A stretch of DNA of 63,734 bases from Flavobacteriia bacterium (GCA_947463445.1 CANHRS010000007.1:1-63734); one strand, 5' to 3'. Numbered from the stretch's first letter, positions 27,499 to 36,441 are shown. Numbers and translations are program-made. The notes: generated by a model not told the origin, from the sequence alone.

Positions 27499-27512
27499 TT
27501 TCACGTGGAACA
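27497..27512. promoter_or_regulatory. parS-like ParB-binding site 2
   Basis: AGTTTCACGTGGAACA is the reverse orientation of the parS consensus with one mismatch at the first base. It spans the mnmG stop codon and the GTG start of the methyltransferase, so a partition site is embedded in two gene ends. Confidence 0.75.
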
Positions 27513-28386
27513 TATTAAAAAATACGATGCTTGCCCTGTGTGTGAAGCAACTCAATTAGAACTACATTTAGATGTAAAAGATTGGATGATTACTAAAGAA
27601 GTTTTTACAATTCAAAAGTGTACTTCTTGTGGTTTTCATTTTACTAACCCTATACCAAGTGAAGATGCCATAGGGGCTTATTATAAAAGTGAAGACTATG
27701 TTTCTCATAGTTCTACAAATAAAGGTTTGGTTAACAAATTATACAATTTTGTTCGTACTATTACTTTAAGTAAGAAAGTTTCTTTGATTCGTGCTTATGC
27801 AAAAGGAAATTCTATACTGGATATTGGTTCTGGTACAGGTCATTTTTTAAATGCTTGTAAACAGAACGGTTTAGATGTACAGGGATTAGAGCCAGACAAT
27901 GATGCACGTGCTTTTGCTAAAGATAATTTTGATGTTGATTTAGAGCCTTTAGATAATTTACTAGCTATTGAGTCAGATTCTAAAGATGTCATTACCATGT
28001 GGCATGTATTAGAGCATGTCTATCATCTTAAAAGAGATATTGGTCAAATCATTCGTGTGTTGAAACAAGATGGTGTTTTATTTATTGCGGTTCCAAATAT
28101 GAACTCTTACGATGCTAAAGTATATAAAGAGTATTGGGCAGCGTATGATGTACCAAGACACTTATATCATTTTCAAGAAGACACTATTAAACAATTGTTT
28201 TCTGAATTTAACATGGTGTGTATAGATGTTCTACCAATGAAGTTTGATGCTTATTATGTAAGTATGCTCTCTGAAAAGTATAAAGGAGGAAGTATTCTTA
28301 GAGCTTTTTTCAATGGTTGGCTTTCAAATATGAAATCGGAATCAAACGGATATAGTTCTCAGATATATATTTTCAAGAAAAAGTAA
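27505..28386 (+). CDS. Class I SAM-dependent methyltransferase with N-terminal zinc ribbon
   Basis: 293 residues. N-terminal cysteines CPVC (about 9-12) and CTSCGFHF form a zinc ribbon as in many sugar/cell-surface methyltransferases. The SAM motif I is ILDIGSGTGHFL, and MWHVLEHVYHLKRDI and VPNMNSYDAKVYKEYWAAYD follow. The only plausible start is GTG within parS-like site 2, giving MEHIKKYDACPVC. Substrate unknown. A terminator follows. Confidence 0.8.
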   Translation: MEHIKKYDACPVCEATQLELHLDVKDWMITKEVFTIQKCTSCGFHFTNPIPSEDAIGAYYKSEDYVSHSSTNKGLVNKLYNFVRTITLSKKVSLIRAYAKGNSILDIGSGTGHFLNACKQNGLDVQGLEPDNDARAFAKDNFDVDLEPLDNLLAIESDSKDVITMWHVLEHVYHLKRDIGQIIRVLKQDGVLFIAVPNMNSYDAKVYKEYWAAYDVPRHLYHFQEDTIKQLFSEFNMVCIDVLPMKFDAYYVSMLSEKYKGGSILRAFFNGWLSNMKSESNGYSSQIYIFKKK

Positions 28387-28403
28387 TTTCTAAATTCTAA
28401 TTT

Positions 28404-28438
28404 AAAAAGGTGGCTAAAATAAATTAGCCACCTTTTTT
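28404..28438 (+). terminator. Intrinsic terminator after the methyltransferase gene
   Basis: AAAGGTGGCTAA and TTAGCCACCTTT form a perfect stem with a short loop, followed by T residues on the plus strand and A residues before it, so it may work in both directions. Confidence 0.85.
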
Positions 28439-28520
28439 GTTCTATTTAACAATAATCTAATTGATTAGAATTCGTTAAAAAATTTTACCTTGGTTTTGGT
28501 TTGGAATACAATGTGGTGTT

Positions 28521-28640
28521 TTTACCTATCTTTCCCGAAAGCTTTATGGACCCTACTCAAAGAGGGATACTTATTGTTTCATTAAATTTATAAAGAAAAA
28601 TTTTTTCTTTTCTTTTTGAGGATGGGGAGTGATACGTGAT
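28521..28640. repeat. CTCC/GGAG dispersed repeat family, copy 1 (degenerate)
   Basis: Contains CTTTCCCGAAAGCTTT, then AGAGGGATACTTATTGTTTC and ATTAAATTTATAAAG, in the same order as the copies at 32322 and 42751. It ends with TTGAGGATGGGGAGTGA. It occupies the gap upstream of the ispG stop codon. Confidence 0.6.
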
Positions 28641-28655
28641 TTAATTTTCCAAAAA

Positions 28656-30578
28656 TCATAAAATAGGTTCTACCCAATCTCCATGTTCTTTAATAAGTTC
28701 TATAAGCGCATCAACAGCATCAGTTTCTGAAACGTTTTTCCGAACTACCTCCTTCTCTTTATACAGATGTATTTTGCCTGGTCCAGTACCTACATATCCA
28801 TAATCTGCATCTGCCATTTCTCCAGGTCCATTTACAATACAGCCCATAATACCAATCTTAATTCCTTTTAAATGAGAAGTTTTGCTGCGTATTTTTGCAG
28901 TAGTTTCCTGCAAATCAAATAATGTTCTTCCACATGATGGACAAGAGATATACTCTGTTTTAGATATACGTGTTCTAGTTGCTTGTAGGATGCCAAATGA
29001 CAAGGAATTGATAGTTTGAAGAGCTTGAGGACCTGTTATCCATATTCCATCACCATAACCGTCTATAAATTGGTTTCCTGCATCGCTAGCAGTGTATAAT
29101 TGAAATTGTTCAAGATCTGAGAATGGATGTGTGTATTTTAATATAACTGGATTTTCAAGCTTATTTTCGTCAAGTAGAGTTCGTATAAATCGATAAATCT
29201 GCGTTTTGTTATCGTAATTTGTAGTTATAACTAAAATTGCAAGTGTATTTTCTTTCAAATAATTAATAGGAATATCTATATTTTCTATTTCTAAAAAAAA
29301 TGGTTTTTCAAAAATGTAACTATTTGTTTCAGAAAGTTTAACGTATGGATAATAATTGTTTTTGCTAGTGTTTTTTTCTTTCCAAGTATTAAAATTTTGT
29401 ACAATTCCAAGTGTACCTGGCGTTTCAAAATCAATAGAATTGTCACCTATAAATATATAGTCTGCTGCTAGATCCTGTAAATTCCATTTATCCAAACTTA
29501 CTGAATAATTATAGCCAAATCCAAAGAAATTTGCTGCCGAAATTTTTTCTTTTTTACTTAAATCTGCAAATACAATAGGAACATTTTTACCTCCAATATT
29601 ATTTAGATTATTTGTCTTTCTTCTATTGTATTCAAAAGGATTATATGAAATATTTTTATTAGTTGTAACTACTAAGTTATTTTTAGTTTCTATTCCTTTT
29701 TCGATTAGTTTTTTTGCTACAGGAATTTCAAATTCTGGATCTTCAGTTAATGAAACACGTATCGTATCACCTAAACCGTCTTCAAGCAATGCGCCTATGC
29801 CAACAGCTGATTTAATTCTTCCGTCTTCCCCATCACCAGCTTCTGTTACCCCAAGATGTAAAGGGTATTGCATTCCTTCTTCTAACATCGTTTTTACTAG
29901 TAAACGGTAAGCTTGAACCATTACTAATGTATTGCTTGCTTTCATCGATATCACCAATTGATGATAATCGTTTTTTCGACAAATACGTAAGAATTCCATG
30001 GCGGATTCTACCATCCCTTCTGGGGTGTCCCCAAAGCGACTAAGGATTCGATCTGATAAAGAGCCATGGTTTGTACCTATACGCATTGCTGTACCGTTTG
30101 TTTTACAAATTTGAACAAGCGGTGTGAATTTCTCTTCTATTCGTTCTAATTCTTCTTGGTAACTTTCTTCCGTAAATTCAATTTCTTCAAATTTCTTTTT
30201 GTCTGCATAGTTTCCGGGATTAACACGTACCTTTTCAATTAATTTAGCGGCAATCTCAGCTGCGTTTGGTGTAAAGTGAATATCTGCAACTAAAGGTTTG
30301 AAGTAACCATCCTTATTTAGTATGGATTTAATTTCTCCTAATTTTTCTGCTTCTTTTTTCGACGGTGCTGTTAGACGTACTAATTCACATCCAGCATCAA
30401 TCATCCGTTTACTTTGCGCAACGGAAGCAGCAACATCTAATGTGTCTGTTGTAGTCATGGATTGTGGTAGAATAGGATTATCACCACCAATTTTAATTGT
30501 TCCAATTGATACTTCTACTGTTTGGATTCTTTTTTTATTGAAATAGTCAATACAATAGGTTTTAGTTTGTTTTTCCAT
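28656..30578 (-). CDS. ispG: 4-hydroxy-3-methylbut-2-enyl diphosphate synthase IspG (GcpE), long form
   Basis: 640 residues, the large insert-containing form found in Bacteroidota, chlamydiae and plants. The common bacterial form has about 370. Reduces MEcPP to HMBPP in the MEP pathway of isoprenoid synthesis. N-terminal TIM-barrel motifs (VADIHFTPNAAEIAA, MRIGTNHGSL) are separated from the Fe-S domain (SCPSCGRTLFDLQ, GIMGCIVNGPGEM) by an insert of about 250 residues. A promoter-like TATTTTTG lies at 30600-30607 on the minus strand. Confidence 0.95.
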   Translation of the reverse strand: MEKQTKTYCIDYFNKKRIQTVEVSIGTIKIGGDNPILPQSMTTTDTLDVAASVAQSKRMIDAGCELVRLTAPSKKEAEKLGEIKSILNKDGYFKPLVADIHFTPNAAEIAAKLIEKVRVNPGNYADKKKFEEIEFTEESYQEELERIEEKFTPLVQICKTNGTAMRIGTNHGSLSDRILSRFGDTPEGMVESAMEFLRICRKNDYHQLVISMKASNTLVMVQAYRLLVKTMLEEGMQYPLHLGVTEAGDGEDGRIKSAVGIGALLEDGLGDTIRVSLTEDPEFEIPVAKKLIEKGIETKNNLVVTTNKNISYNPFEYNRRKTNNLNNIGGKNVPIVFADLSKKEKISAANFFGFGYNYSVSLDKWNLQDLAADYIFIGDNSIDFETPGTLGIVQNFNTWKEKNTSKNNYYPYVKLSETNSYIFEKPFFLEIENIDIPINYLKENTLAILVITTNYDNKTQIYRFIRTLLDENKLENPVILKYTHPFSDLEQFQLYTASDAGNQFIDGYGDGIWITGPQALQTINSLSFGILQATRTRISKTEYISCPSCGRTLFDLQETTAKIRSKTSHLKGIKIGIMGCIVNGPGEMADADYGYVGTGPGKIHLYKEKEVVRKNVSETDAVDALIELIKEHGDWVEPIL

Positions 30579-30599
30579 GAAGATTTACCTTTAGTATAA

Positions 30600-30607
30600 C
30601 AAAAATA
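30600..30607 (-). promoter_or_regulatory. Predicted -7 element of ispG
   Basis: TATTTTTG on the minus strand fits TAnnTTTG, 22 bp before the ATG. No clear TTG upstream. Confidence 0.45.
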
Positions 30608-30713
30608 GGTCATTATAAAACCTTTTATATTCTGTTATTTAAAATTTTGTACACATCTAATACCTTAAAAGTGGTATTTACAATATAGTTATGTAACCTT
30701 TATGCTGTTTTAA

Positions 30714-30743
30714 TTGTTCGCCTAAAAAAATGGCGTATATTTG
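30714..30743 (+). promoter_or_regulatory. Predicted promoter of the desaturase gene
   Basis: TTG (30714-30716) and TATATTTG (30736-30743) are 19 bp apart, matching the Bacteroidota -33/-7 arrangement. The ATG follows 23 bp after the -7 element. Confidence 0.65.
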
Positions 30744-30766
30744 TTACTTAATCTTAAAATATTTTT

Positions 30767-31876
30767 ATGGAACGCCCAATAATTACTTTTGAATCTAATA
30801 CAAATGCTGAGTTTTATAAGACTCTGCAACAAAGGGTTAGGGAGTACTTCAAACAAAATAACATATCCCGTTTTGGTAATGCTGGTATGGTTGTGAAAAC
30901 AGTATTTATGATTTCATTATATGTTGTTCCATTTATATTATTAAATACAGTATTTGCAGATAGCATGTTATTATCTGTTTTAATGTGGGTAATTATGGGA
31001 TTTGGTATGGCAGGTGTAGGTTTGTCGATAATGCACGATGCTAATCATGGTGCGTATTCCAAAAATGACCGTGTTAATAAATTACTTGGTCTTGTAATCA
31101 ACGGTGTAGGTGGTTCCGATGTAAATTGGAGAATACAACATAATGTGCTTCACCATACCTATACGAATGTATCTGGTTATGATGAAGATATTGATCCAGG
31201 AAAAGTTATGCGTTTTTCACCTAGAGCTGAACGTTTGAAAATCCATCGTTTTCAACATATATATGCTTGGTTTTTCTATGGATTGATGACGTTGATGTGG
31301 TGTACTGCGAAAGATTTTATTCAAGCTGCACGTTTTAAACGTCAAAATTTATTAAAAACACAAAATATTACTTACGGTCGTTTGGTTAGAGCGATCATTA
31401 TAACTAAGGTGATTTATTTTGCAATTATATTTGGTGTACCATTTACATTTTCAATCTTACCTTGGTATGGTACAGTTTTATGTTTTTTAACAATGCATTT
31501 TATAGCTGGTGTTACTTTAGCTGCTATCTTTCAACCAGCACACGTAGTTCCAACTTCTACGTATCCTATGCCTAATAATTCTGGTGTTGTAGAAGCAGAT
31601 TGGGCAGTTAATCAATTATATAATACAGCTAATTTTGCTCCTAAATCCACTTGGTTTTCTTGGTATGTTGGTGGTTTGAATTATCAAGTGGAGCACCATT
31701 TATTCCCAAATATTAGTCATGTACACTATAAAAAATTATCTGAAATCGTTAAGAAAACTGCTTCGGAGTATAATTTACCATATTATTCTTACAAGACTTT
31801 CTTTGGTGCAGTAAGAGAACATACTAAGATGTTGCATGATTTAGGTACGAAAGATTACGCTCCAGCAATACATTAA
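30767..31876 (+). CDS. Membrane fatty acid desaturase (acyl-CoA/lipid type)
   Basis: 369 residues. A di-iron membrane desaturase with three histidine boxes: HDANHG (about residue 94), HNVLHH (about 126) and QVEHHLFP (about 308). The Q-VEHH form of the third box is typical of front-end/linoleoyl-CoA-type desaturases, although bacterial specificity cannot be read from this. Four or more hydrophobic segments. It introduces double bonds into acyl chains, probably for membrane fluidity. Own promoter and terminator, so a single-gene unit. Confidence 0.88.
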   Translation: MERPIITFESNTNAEFYKTLQQRVREYFKQNNISRFGNAGMVVKTVFMISLYVVPFILLNTVFADSMLLSVLMWVIMGFGMAGVGLSIMHDANHGAYSKNDRVNKLLGLVINGVGGSDVNWRIQHNVLHHTYTNVSGYDEDIDPGKVMRFSPRAERLKIHRFQHIYAWFFYGLMTLMWCTAKDFIQAARFKRQNLLKTQNITYGRLVRAIIITKVIYFAIIFGVPFTFSILPWYGTVLCFLTMHFIAGVTLAAIFQPAHVVPTSTYPMPNNSGVVEADWAVNQLYNTANFAPKSTWFSWYVGGLNYQVEHHLFPNISHVHYKKLSEIVKKTASEYNLPYYSYKTFFGAVREHTKMLHDLGTKDYAPAIH

Positions 31877-31902
31877 TATTTTAATATCATTTATTAAATT
31901 TA

Positions 31903-31930
31903 CCTCAATCAAAAATGATTGAGGTTTTTT
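31903..31930 (+). terminator. Intrinsic terminator after the desaturase gene
   Basis: CCTCAATC pairs with GATTGAGG across an AAAAAT loop, followed by six T. It ends 8 bp before the start of the S4 protein. Confidence 0.88.
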
Positions 31931-31938
31931 GTTTTTAT

Positions 31939-32310
31939 ATGGCACATAGAATTGATAAATACGCTTGGGCGGTTAGATTAACAAAGACACGTTCCATAGC
32001 AACGGAATTAGTTTCTAAAAGTAAGATTCGTATCAATGAAGTGGAAGTTAAACCTTCTAAAGAAGTTAAAGTCGGCGATATATTAAACTTCCATAAAAAC
32101 AGCGCTGTTTTTTCTTACCGTGTTTTGGAATTGTTAGACAAACGGGTAGGTCCTAAATTGGTTGCAACATACATTGAAGATATCACACCTATCGAAGAAG
32201 TCGAGAAATACCGTATATATCAAGAGTCCCAAAAAGTATATCGCGATATGGGTACAGGTCGACCATCCAAAAAAGATAGAAGGTCGATAGGGGATTTCTT
32301 GGATTTTTAA
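31939..32310 (+). CDS. S4-domain RNA-binding protein (Hsp15/HslR-like)
   Basis: 123 residues from the ATG at 31939. An ATG at 31915 is in frame but lies in the preceding terminator, so it is rejected. The S4 domain occupies the N-terminal half: RIDKYAWAVRLTKTRSIA, then VSKSKIRINEVEVKPSKEVKVGD. The basic C-terminus ends in GRPSKKDRRSIGDFLDF. Related Hsp15 proteins bind stalled 50S subunits carrying nascent chains, but the role here is inferred. Confidence 0.85.
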   Translation: MAHRIDKYAWAVRLTKTRSIATELVSKSKIRINEVEVKPSKEVKVGDILNFHKNSAVFSYRVLELLDKRVGPKLVATYIEDITPIEEVEKYRIYQESQKVYRDMGTGRPSKKDRRSIGDFLDF

Positions 32311-32321
32311 GTAACTAGATT

Positions 32322-32479
32322 GTCACCTCCCTTTCCCGAAAGCTTTCGGGACCAACCTCAAGGAGGGAGACATATGGTTTCATTGAATTATTATGGTTTC
32401 TTAATGATTTGAAGTTTAAATCTTCCCTCCAAGTTTATACTGAGCTATTCGAAGTGAGGAGTGACCGAGGGATGTGATT
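32322..32479. repeat. CTCC/GGAG dispersed repeat family, copy 2
   Basis: Starts TCACCTCCCTTTCCCGAAAG with the hairpin CCCGAAAGCTTTCGGG. Continues CCTCAAGGAGGGAGACATATG, GGTTTCTTAATGATTTGAAG and TTTAAATCTTCCCTCC. A second part, ACTGAGCTATTCGAAGTGAGG, follows. It fills the gap between the S4 gene and a small ORF. Confidence 0.7.
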
Positions 32480-32522
32480 GTTATATATTTATTATTATTT
32501 TTGTTTCAGTTAAAAACTTACT

Positions 32523-32666
32523 ATGAAATATTTCTGGTCAATTATCGGTTTAATTGTTTGTATTATTTTGGCTTTTAATGTGGATAATAAATTGTTCGCT
32601 TGGATTGGTACTCCGTTTTTTTTAGTAATGACTATCATTCAATATATTAGATATACTAAAAAATAA
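32523..32666 (+). CDS. Small membrane protein of 47 residues, unknown
   Basis: An ORF beginning MKYFWSIIGLIVCIILAFNV and ending QYIRYTKK, with two hydrophobic segments (about 5-19 and 28-42) separated by DNKLFAW, and a basic end. It lies alone between repeat copy 2 and the kinase gene. The protein-like composition favours a real gene, but no homologue is recognised. Confidence 0.5.
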   Translation: MKYFWSIIGLIVCIILAFNVDNKLFAWIGTPFFLVMTIIQYIRYTKK

Positions 32667-32679
32667 AATCAGAATATTT

Positions 32680-35600
32680 TTATTCTCCCAACTCCACATA
32701 AAATGTGGTTCCTTCCCCTTCACGTGTCTCAAACCAAATCTTACCACGATGTTGTTCGATGATTTGTTTGGTCATTGCTAAACCTAAACCGGTGCCCGTT
32801 GTTTTAGTTGTAAAATAAGGTACAAAAATGGCATCTTGTGCTTCTTTACTTATTCCAGAACCATTATCTTGAATAGCAATTATGAATCGTTGATCATTAG
32901 CTGTTAAAAACAAGTAAATCTCTCCGTTGCGATCCGAAGGTATCGCTTGAATTGCATTGGTGATCAAATTATTGAAAACACGCAACAATAAATCTTTGTC
33001 ACCATGAATGACTGCTTCTTTTAATGCACTTTCAAAATGAATGGTCACTTTTTCTTCTTGACGAAATACAATAATTACACTTTCTAAAAAAGCTATTAAA
33101 TCTAATTCTTGCTCATTTGCTTTTGGTAGTTTAGCAAAGTTGGAAAATTCATTTGCAATTTTTGCTAAAGCATCTATTTGTTCAATGAGTGAAGCGGAAA
33201 TTTTATTTAATTGTTCTTTTGAAATTGGATTAGTGGGATCGTACACACGCTGCAATTGTTGCAAACTCAATTTCATCGGCGTCAATGGGTTTTTAATTTC
33301 ATGCGCCACTTGTTTCGCCATTTCTCGCCAAGCACTTTCTCGTTCGCTCTGAGCGAGTTTTTGCGTTGTGTGAGCGAGTTCTTCCAGTTTGTTGTTATAA
33401 TCGTCTACAAGGGCTCCAATTTCGTCTTTAGCGCTGTAGGAAATAGGTTTGTTATACTTTCCTAATTGAATGTTCGATAAACTCTCTTGTAAAGAACGAA
33501 GCGGAGCGGTTACCCAAGTAGAAACGAATAACGCAAAGATGACAGATAAAGCCAATAATAAAATCGAAACATTCATAATCGCTTCCAAAAATTGCTTGAT
33601 TTGGAATTCTACTCCTTGCTGTTGACCAAAATGCTGTAAATTGATAAATGCTAATAAATTTCCTTCGTTATTGAACAGAGGTAGGTAAGCGGATTGAAAC
33701 TGTAAATTTCCAATCGTTTCTTCGTGGATGTATTCGGATTTCCGAAATTGATTTAATTCAAACAAGGCTTTCGGGTTGATTTGTTCCGATAATAATCCAA
33801 TGTTAAATAATTTGGGTCTGGAAGAAGCTACTAAAAATCCAGATTGGTCATAGATGTTTATGTCGGTCACAAATACGGTTGCTAATTTTTGTAATACGTA
33901 TTCTAAGGCATCTCCATTTTGTTCAATACTTAAGTTAGTAACACCGCCAAATTTTTGTTTTAAATCCCGTTCCAACGATCGTATTTTTTCTTTGATCATT
34001 TCGTTGGTGTATTCTTTGTATTGATTGGTTACGAAAGATCCACTTCCTAAACCAAATACGAGTAATGCAATAAATACAATTCCTATTAAGATAATTTGAA
34101 TTCGAAGCGCTAGTGAAAATTGTTTGAAATAAAATATTTCATTTCTTCGTTGCACAAACAATGGAATAATTAAAAAGACTCCAAAAAAACTAAATAAGTA
34201 CGAACAGGAAGTAAACCAATGCAACGTGCTATGATTTTCGATTGAGAGAACAATTAGGTCTAAATAGTTTTTGCGTAATAAATAATGATTATACCCTCCA
34301 TTGTTGTAATATCCTTCTTTGATTGGAGTATTATTCGTCAATCCAAAATCTTCGGAAGGGTAGGAGAATTTTCCATTATGACTTACTAACTTTCCTTCAT
34401 AGTATTTTGCGATAGAATATTTTTCGAGTGGTTCAATCACATTTGCTTCTCCGGAAATTAACAAACGTGGGAAACCAATTTTCTCAGGAATCTTTTTCGA
34501 TTTTAAAGCGCAATAAAGTGAACCAATAATTTTGTTGTAAGAATTTTTTATTTCTTGACGGATGATATAACTATATTGACTCGTGTAATCTTTAATGTAA
34601 AACATACGACCATCCAACTTGGAAGGAAGACTATGTCGATTAATAATTACTTCTAAATTTTCTAAGTTGGTTGTTTGAAAATTTGCATAATTGATGCGTG
34701 AATTTTTAGCGTTGTCATAGAGATAAAATTCGGTGTCATAGCGTTCCCAAAATCCGTTAAAAAAACGTCGTTCCATGTTCTCTTTAAATTCGGAAATTCC
34801 CATGATTTTTTCTTCTGCTAAAATGCGTCGAATAAAATCGTCTTCTGCAATTTTTTTGTTTAAGTTAAGGTACTCATTTTCGGAAGCGATATCTTGATCC
34901 GATGCTAAACGTTTTGCCAACAATTCACGTTCGGCATTTTCTTTTTTCACGTGAAACACTTCCAAGTTTAGCGCGACAAAAAATGAAAATAAAAAAAGCA
35001 ACAACATGCCGTACCCAAAATGAATTTTTCCATTCCAATAAAAGGTGAAGTGAAAAATTAAAAGCGAGATGAGTGACAATAAAAGCAACAATAAAATTTG
35101 CTGATTTCCGAAAGTCATGTCGAGTATTACACATCCGATACTAATCCCTAACCAAGCAAAAAATACGATACTCTTTTTTTGTTCTTGCGCTTTTAATAAC
35201 AGTAAAATTTGTCTAAAAAAACGGAAGTAAGATAGAAACAAAACACCCATCGAAATGAAGGTTAAAAAGGAATAGAAATTTAATTCAAATAAGTTCTCAA
35301 TTTTTAAAGGAATGGAGGAATTTTCAATTAATCCGCGATACGCTTCTCCCAAGAAAAACGAGAAAGTAACTGCTAAAAATAGTAAGCTATATGAAGTCCA
35401 GGTTGGAATGCTTTTTAAGTTATTTCGCTTAATATAATTGATTATTGCGAAAATAGACCATGTTGCGGTGATACACGATATAATGTATTCCCCAAAATTG
35501 GGTGACCAATAATTGCTTGAATAGAGTGAAGCGTCGAAGGCTGTGATGCCATGAACAAATACAAACCAATGCCATTTTACACTCGCAATGCGCGCTAAAA

Positions 35601-36321
35601 TAACGGTCGTAAGTAAGATGAAAAACCAGTTCTTTTTGAGTCGTTTTTGGAATTTGTATAGGGCAAAAAACGCACAGGAAAGGAAGAGTAAAAAGGAACA
35701 AAAAAGTAGGTCGCTATCAAAAGATGAGATTACCTGATTTGGAAAAATGTACCATGCAAAAAGGAATTTTTTATCAGAAGAATAAATCGGATAAGCGTTG
35801 TCTTTTTCTAAAATTATGCCTGCACGAAAAGGTAAATTTAGCTCCGAATTGTAGGTGTTTTTAATGGTTGAATTTTCGTAAGGATAATCTTTTTTGATTA
35901 AAAAACTAGCCACTAATTGACAATTTTTTACCCTTAAAATTTTAGAATAATACCATCCATTTTGTAAATGAACGATGCCTTCACTCGGAAAATGGATGTC
36001 TGAAAAACGCGAAATTGGAAGCTGATTTGTGTTCCAAAACAACAAAGAATCGTTGCGATAAATGTGCAGAAAAAAACTGTTTGCTTCTAAATCTTTTCTA
36101 TTCAAAATAGAGATTTTTTCCTCTGAAAAATGCTTCTTTTTATAGGCTAAAAATGCTTCTAATTTGGCAGTTTTTTTTCGAAATTTTTGCTGATAATTTT
36201 CGATGTCGGACGAAAAATCGGAGCGAAAAACAAACTGATTATGGGTCAAAAAAAGGATAAAAGAAAATGCTGTCGCAAGCAACAATCCATTTTTTTTAAA
36301 CACCACTTTTAGTCTTGACAT
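32680..36321 (-). CDS. Large membrane-bound sensor histidine kinase (NtrY-like)
   Basis: 1213 residues. The long N-terminal half has about ten hydrophobic segments in two groups with extracytoplasmic parts between. A HAMP linker (about 930-985) precedes the kinase core: His1007 in AHEIKNPLTPMKLSLQQLQ, the N-box NNLITNAIQA and G-boxes DNGSGI and GTGLGLAMTK. The PLTPM wording is typical of NtrY-type kinases. No response regulator gene is adjacent. An 18-bp inverted repeat lies upstream, and a parS-like site lies inside the coding sequence. Confidence 0.9.
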   Translation of the reverse strand: MSRLKVVFKKNGLLLATAFSFILFLTHNQFVFRSDFSSDIENYQQKFRKKTAKLEAFLAYKKKHFSEEKISILNRKDLEANSFFLHIYRNDSLLFWNTNQLPISRFSDIHFPSEGIVHLQNGWYYSKILRVKNCQLVASFLIKKDYPYENSTIKNTYNSELNLPFRAGIILEKDNAYPIYSSDKKFLFAWYIFPNQVISSFDSDLLFCSFLLFLSCAFFALYKFQKRLKKNWFFILLTTVILARIASVKWHWFVFVHGITAFDASLYSSNYWSPNFGEYIISCITATWSIFAIINYIKRNNLKSIPTWTSYSLLFLAVTFSFFLGEAYRGLIENSSIPLKIENLFELNFYSFLTFISMGVLFLSYFRFFRQILLLLKAQEQKKSIVFFAWLGISIGCVILDMTFGNQQILLLLLLSLISLLIFHFTFYWNGKIHFGYGMLLLFLFSFFVALNLEVFHVKKENAERELLAKRLASDQDIASENEYLNLNKKIAEDDFIRRILAEEKIMGISEFKENMERRFFNGFWERYDTEFYLYDNAKNSRINYANFQTTNLENLEVIINRHSLPSKLDGRMFYIKDYTSQYSYIIRQEIKNSYNKIIGSLYCALKSKKIPEKIGFPRLLISGEANVIEPLEKYSIAKYYEGKLVSHNGKFSYPSEDFGLTNNTPIKEGYYNNGGYNHYLLRKNYLDLIVLSIENHSTLHWFTSCSYLFSFFGVFLIIPLFVQRRNEIFYFKQFSLALRIQIILIGIVFIALLVFGLGSGSFVTNQYKEYTNEMIKEKIRSLERDLKQKFGGVTNLSIEQNGDALEYVLQKLATVFVTDINIYDQSGFLVASSRPKLFNIGLLSEQINPKALFELNQFRKSEYIHEETIGNLQFQSAYLPLFNNEGNLLAFINLQHFGQQQGVEFQIKQFLEAIMNVSILLLALSVIFALFVSTWVTAPLRSLQESLSNIQLGKYNKPISYSAKDEIGALVDDYNNKLEELAHTTQKLAQSERESAWREMAKQVAHEIKNPLTPMKLSLQQLQRVYDPTNPISKEQLNKISASLIEQIDALAKIANEFSNFAKLPKANEQELDLIAFLESVIIVFRQEEKVTIHFESALKEAVIHGDKDLLLRVFNNLITNAIQAIPSDRNGEIYLFLTANDQRFIIAIQDNGSGISKEAQDAIFVPYFTTKTTGTGLGLAMTKQIIEQHRGKIWFETREGEGTTFYVELGE
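34943..34958. promoter_or_regulatory. parS-like ParB-binding site 3 (inside the kinase gene)
   Basis: TTTTTCACGTGAAACA matches TGTTTCACGTGAAACA except at the second base. It lies within the coding region of the NtrY-like kinase. parS sites are often intragenic. Confidence 0.65.
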
Positions 36322-36393
36322 GGTTTTTTAAACGGAATTTTAAGGAATAAGTTTCAGAAGAAAAATTATTGTTTGTCGTGAATACTGTCCGGC

Positions 36394-36441
36394 ATATTAT
36401 ACTTTAGGTATAGGGCATATCACATACCTACAGTATAATAT
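36394..36441. promoter_or_regulatory. Long inverted repeat between the kinase and lepA (operator or hairpin)
   Basis: ATATTATACTTTAGGTAT (36394-36411) and ATACCTACAGTATAATAT (36424-36441) are inverse at 17 of 18 positions around a 12-base spacer. The gap separates two divergent genes. It could be an operator for a dimeric regulator or form a hairpin in the leader of either gene. A -7-like TATTTTTG for lepA is at 36481-36488. Confidence 0.65.

Noticed and set aside
31915-31938. Upstream ATG for the S4 protein
   Set aside because: It lies within the hairpin of the desaturase terminator.
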